Positions 5,689 through 6,647 of a DNA stretch of 6,647 bases are shown here, piece by piece. Under the pieces are notes generated by a model, which saw nothing but the letters and a program-made list of their open reading frames with translations, was not told the DNA's origin and searched no databases. The number at the start of each line of letters is the position of its first letter. The first letter of the stretch is position 1. The DNA is from Clostridiales bacterium UBA929 (GTDB lineage: Bacteria; Bacillota; Clostridia; Oscillospirales; UBA929): the NCBI GenBank assembly GCA_002293625.1, contig DBDP01000082.1, positions 18,701 to 25,347 of the forward strand, in the 5' to 3' direction. A program made the translations under genes and the position numbers.

Positions 5689-6229
5689 AGCTAACTTTCC
5701 CCCAATCCAAATCGTGCGGCGCTTTGCCGCTCTTCGAGTTCCCTACCAAAACGGCCATACCGAAGACATACCCGTCCGGGAAACGCAGTTTCTGTGTAAA
5801 CTCTTTGCCCCTCGCGCTCAAAAGCGGGAGGCGCGCCATGCCACAGATGACGTTGCCAAGCCCCATCGCTTGGGCTGCCAGCGCGACGTTTTGGCTCAAG
5901 ATGCCGCAGTCTGTCGCGGCGTACTCGGAGCCGTCGGACGCGATCATCACCATACAGGGCGCGTTGTAGAAGATGCTGCCGCCCCGCTTCAACACCTGCG
6001 CGTGCCACTCTTTGTCCTGCGCCTCAACGACTTTCAACCCCTCGGCGTCCATCTCCTCGATCAGCGCCTTGTCGGTGACGACGGTGACGTGCCACGGCTG
6101 GCGGTTGATTGCGCTGGGTGCCGCGAGCGCGGCTTCGGCAAGCGTCTTGACCTGCTCCTCCGTGAGCGGCGAGGCGTCAAAGTCGCGGCAGGAGTAGCGT
6201 TCCAAAATGGTTTTCTGGGTTGCGTTCAT
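5681..6229 (-). CDS. Nitroreductase-family FMN-dependent oxidoreductase
   Basis: This small single-domain protein of 182 aa belongs to the nitroreductase superfamily, whose members bind FMN as homodimers and reduce nitroaromatics, quinones or other compounds with NAD(P)H. Family signatures are RYSCRDF (11-17), which contacts the FMN phosphate, PSAINRQPW (38-46), and DCGILSQNVALAAQAMGLG (107-125) with the typical Gly and Asn positions. Length is at the short end of the family. The physiological substrate cannot be read from the sequence. The ATG at 6227-6229 has AAGGA (6239-6243) 9 nt upstream. Its stop lies inside the start region of the SGNH lipoprotein gene (8-nt overlap), so the two are probably one transcript from the divergent promoter at 6264-6292. 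Confidence 0.9.
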   Translation of the reverse strand: MNATQKTILERYSCRDFDASPLTEEQVKTLAEAALAAPSAINRQPWHVTVVTDKALIEEMDAEGLKVVEAQDKEWHAQVLKRGGSIFYNAPCMVMIASDGSEYAATDCGILSQNVALAAQAMGLGNVICGMARLPLLSARGKEFTQKLRFPDGYVFGMAVLVGNSKSGKAPHDLDWGKVSYV

Positions 6230-6248
6230 GGTTTACCGTCCTTCCCCC

Positions 6249-6269
6249 TATACTTTACGATACAGTATA
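6249..6269. promoter_or_regulatory. Operator-like palindrome over the nitroreductase -10 and start site
   Basis: This is a 21-bp imperfect palindrome centred on 6259. The outer six positions (TATACT 6249-6254 and AGTATA 6264-6269) match perfectly, and 8 of 10 pairs match overall. It covers the minus-strand -10 and the expected start near 6257, a typical place for a repressor. Part of the symmetry is contributed by the TATACT hexamer itself, so the evidence for an operator is moderate. No regulator gene is in the window. Confidence 0.35.
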
Positions 6270-6292
6270 CCATAAAAGAGCGGCCTTGCCAA
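6264..6292 (-). promoter_or_regulatory. Promoter for the nitroreductase-SGNH hydrolase unit
   Basis: On the minus strand, -35 TTGGCA (6287-6292) and -10 TATACT (6264-6269) are separated by 17 nt, with TGG before the -10 (extended). Predicted start is near 6257, leaving a leader of about 28 nt. Its -35 overlaps by 5 bp that of the divergent promoter at 6286-6314. Confidence 0.72.
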
Positions 6293-6314
6293 TGTTGAGT
6301 TTTTATGGTATACT
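6286..6314 (+). promoter_or_regulatory. Promoter for the NfnA/SudB-like gene
   Basis: -35 TTGCCA (6286-6291) and -10 TATACT (6309-6314) are separated by exactly 17 nt, with TGG before the -10 (extended). Transcription would start near 6321, so the AAAGGAG at 6322-6328 lies almost at the 5' end of the message and the leader is only about 19 nt. Confidence 0.72.
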
Positions 6315-6339
6315 TCCTGCCAAAGGAGCGCTTAATCAT

Positions 6340-6647
6340 ATGTATGAAATTGTCAGAAAACAAGTCCTGAACGAGCAAGTCTCCCGCATCGACATTGCCG
6401 CACCCGTTGTGGCGGCGAAAGCGAAGGCGGGGCAGTTTGTGATTCTCCGCACCCACGAGATGGGTGAACGGTTCCCTCTGACGGTCGCCGCCGCGAACCT
6501 TGACGGCACTGTCACGCTGATCTATCAGAAAGTCGGGCACAGCACCAAAGAGCTGGACGCCATCCCTGTCGGCGGGACGGTCGCGACCCTCGCGGGACCG
6601 CTCGGCAAACCGACCGAGCTTGCGCATATCTCCCGCGCCGCGGTGGT
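6340..6647 (+). CDS. NfnA/SudB-type FAD/NAD-binding oxidoreductase subunit, N-terminal part (partial at right edge)
   Basis: The first 102 codons are present; the gene runs off the right edge. The start MYEIVRKQVLNEQ, then AGQFVILR (30-37), the FAD-binding segment RFPLTVA (44-50, RxPLT type) and AGPLGKPTE (85-93) match the ferredoxin-NADP reductase-like subunit of sulfide dehydrogenase and NADH-dependent ferredoxin:NADP oxidoreductase (SudB/NfnA), related to the PyrK electron-transfer subunit of dihydroorotate dehydrogenase. The partner, a GltA-like NfnB/SudA flavoprotein, normally follows; here it would lie outside the window. In Nfn the subunit carries FAD and a [2Fe-2S] cluster and takes part in electron bifurcation. 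The cluster-binding Cys motif lies further C-terminal and cannot be checked. The ATG at 6340-6342 has AAAGGAG (6322-6328) 11 nt upstream; an ATG at 6344-6346 is out of frame and soon stops. Confidence 0.88.
   Translation, partial: MYEIVRKQVLNEQVSRIDIAAPVVAAKAKAGQFVILRTHEMGERFPLTVAAANLDGTVTLIYQKVGHSTKELDAIPVGGTVATLAGPLGKPTELAHISRAAV

Larger units (their letters stand above)
6264..6314. repeat. Perfect 14-bp inverted repeat forming a symmetric divergent promoter
   Basis: AGTATACCATAAAA (6264-6277) and TTTTATGGTATACT (6301-6314) are exact reverse complements separated by 23 bp. Each arm contains an extended -10 (TGGTATACT) facing outward, and the central spacer contains TTGCCAA (6286-6292), which supplies both -35 elements. 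The arms continue past the -10 towards the centre (CATAAAA), more than two promoters would require. Confidence 0.8.

Noticed and set aside
6249..6254. TATACT at 6249-6254 as another plus-strand -10
   Set aside because: No acceptable -35 lies 16-18 nt upstream (the region is the nitroreductase start codon), and it is better explained as half of a palindrome.
5348..6298. Plus-strand open frame of 316 codons opposite the nitroreductase and lipoprotein genes
   Set aside because: It is a shadow of two well-supported genes; its Gly/Asp/Ser-rich part is just the complement of the Pro/Ser/Glu linker.
6226..6627. Minus-strand open frame of 133 codons opposite the NfnA/SudB-like gene
   Set aside because: It crosses the divergent promoter and is antisense to a recognisable gene with promoter and ribosome binding site.
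1..6647. CRISPR arrays, transposases, integrases, phage or defence genes
   Set aside because: Nothing in either strand supports any of these; the coding content is core translation genes plus three metabolic or surface enzymes.

Overview
This window is mostly a core translation locus of a Gram-positive bacterium, followed by a short accessory stretch. The str-operon proteins resemble those of Firmicutes in sequence and length (S12 of 141 aa, S7 of 156 aa, EF-G of 688 aa). Shine-Dalgarno sites are mostly strong (AAAGGAG type), promoters are sigma-A-like, the tRNA has an encoded CCA, and there is a lipobox lipoprotein. I infer a fairly GC-rich member of the Clostridia. The family is a guess from protein style, not a demonstrated placement.

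Layout, right to left along the minus strand: an extended -10 promoter (4221-4249) precedes secG. The next genes are tRNA-Ser(UGA), rpsL (S12), rpsG (S7), fusA (EF-G) and the 5' part of tuf (EF-Tu), which runs off the left edge. No convincing terminator separates secG from fusA, so secG and the tRNA appear to head the str operon. tuf has its own good promoter (295-323). The gaps rpsL-rpsG (131 nt), rpsG-fusA (232 nt) and fusA-tuf (199 nt) are long and contain several clear inverted repeats. Three intergenic regions share an ATCCCCCGC-containing sequence, twice as a perfect hairpin.

Upstream of the secG promoter, behind a 12-bp hairpin that may be a terminator, lies a two-gene unit on the minus strand. 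It holds a small FMN nitroreductase whose end overlaps by 8 nt a secreted SGNH/GDSL-hydrolase lipoprotein with a Pro/Ser/Glu linker. Divergent from it, and running off the right edge, is the start of an NfnA/SudB-type FAD/NAD-binding protein.

The two divergent genes share an almost perfectly symmetric promoter: two extended -10 elements lie in a perfect 14-bp inverted repeat and the two -35 hexamers overlap by 5 bp. This is the most striking non-coding signal. The most striking coding signal is in S12, which carries Arg and Gly at the two positions (K56 and P104 in B. subtilis numbering) where substitutions classically cause streptomycin resistance. I found no mobile element, CRISPR array, defence system or clearly new multi-gene system.
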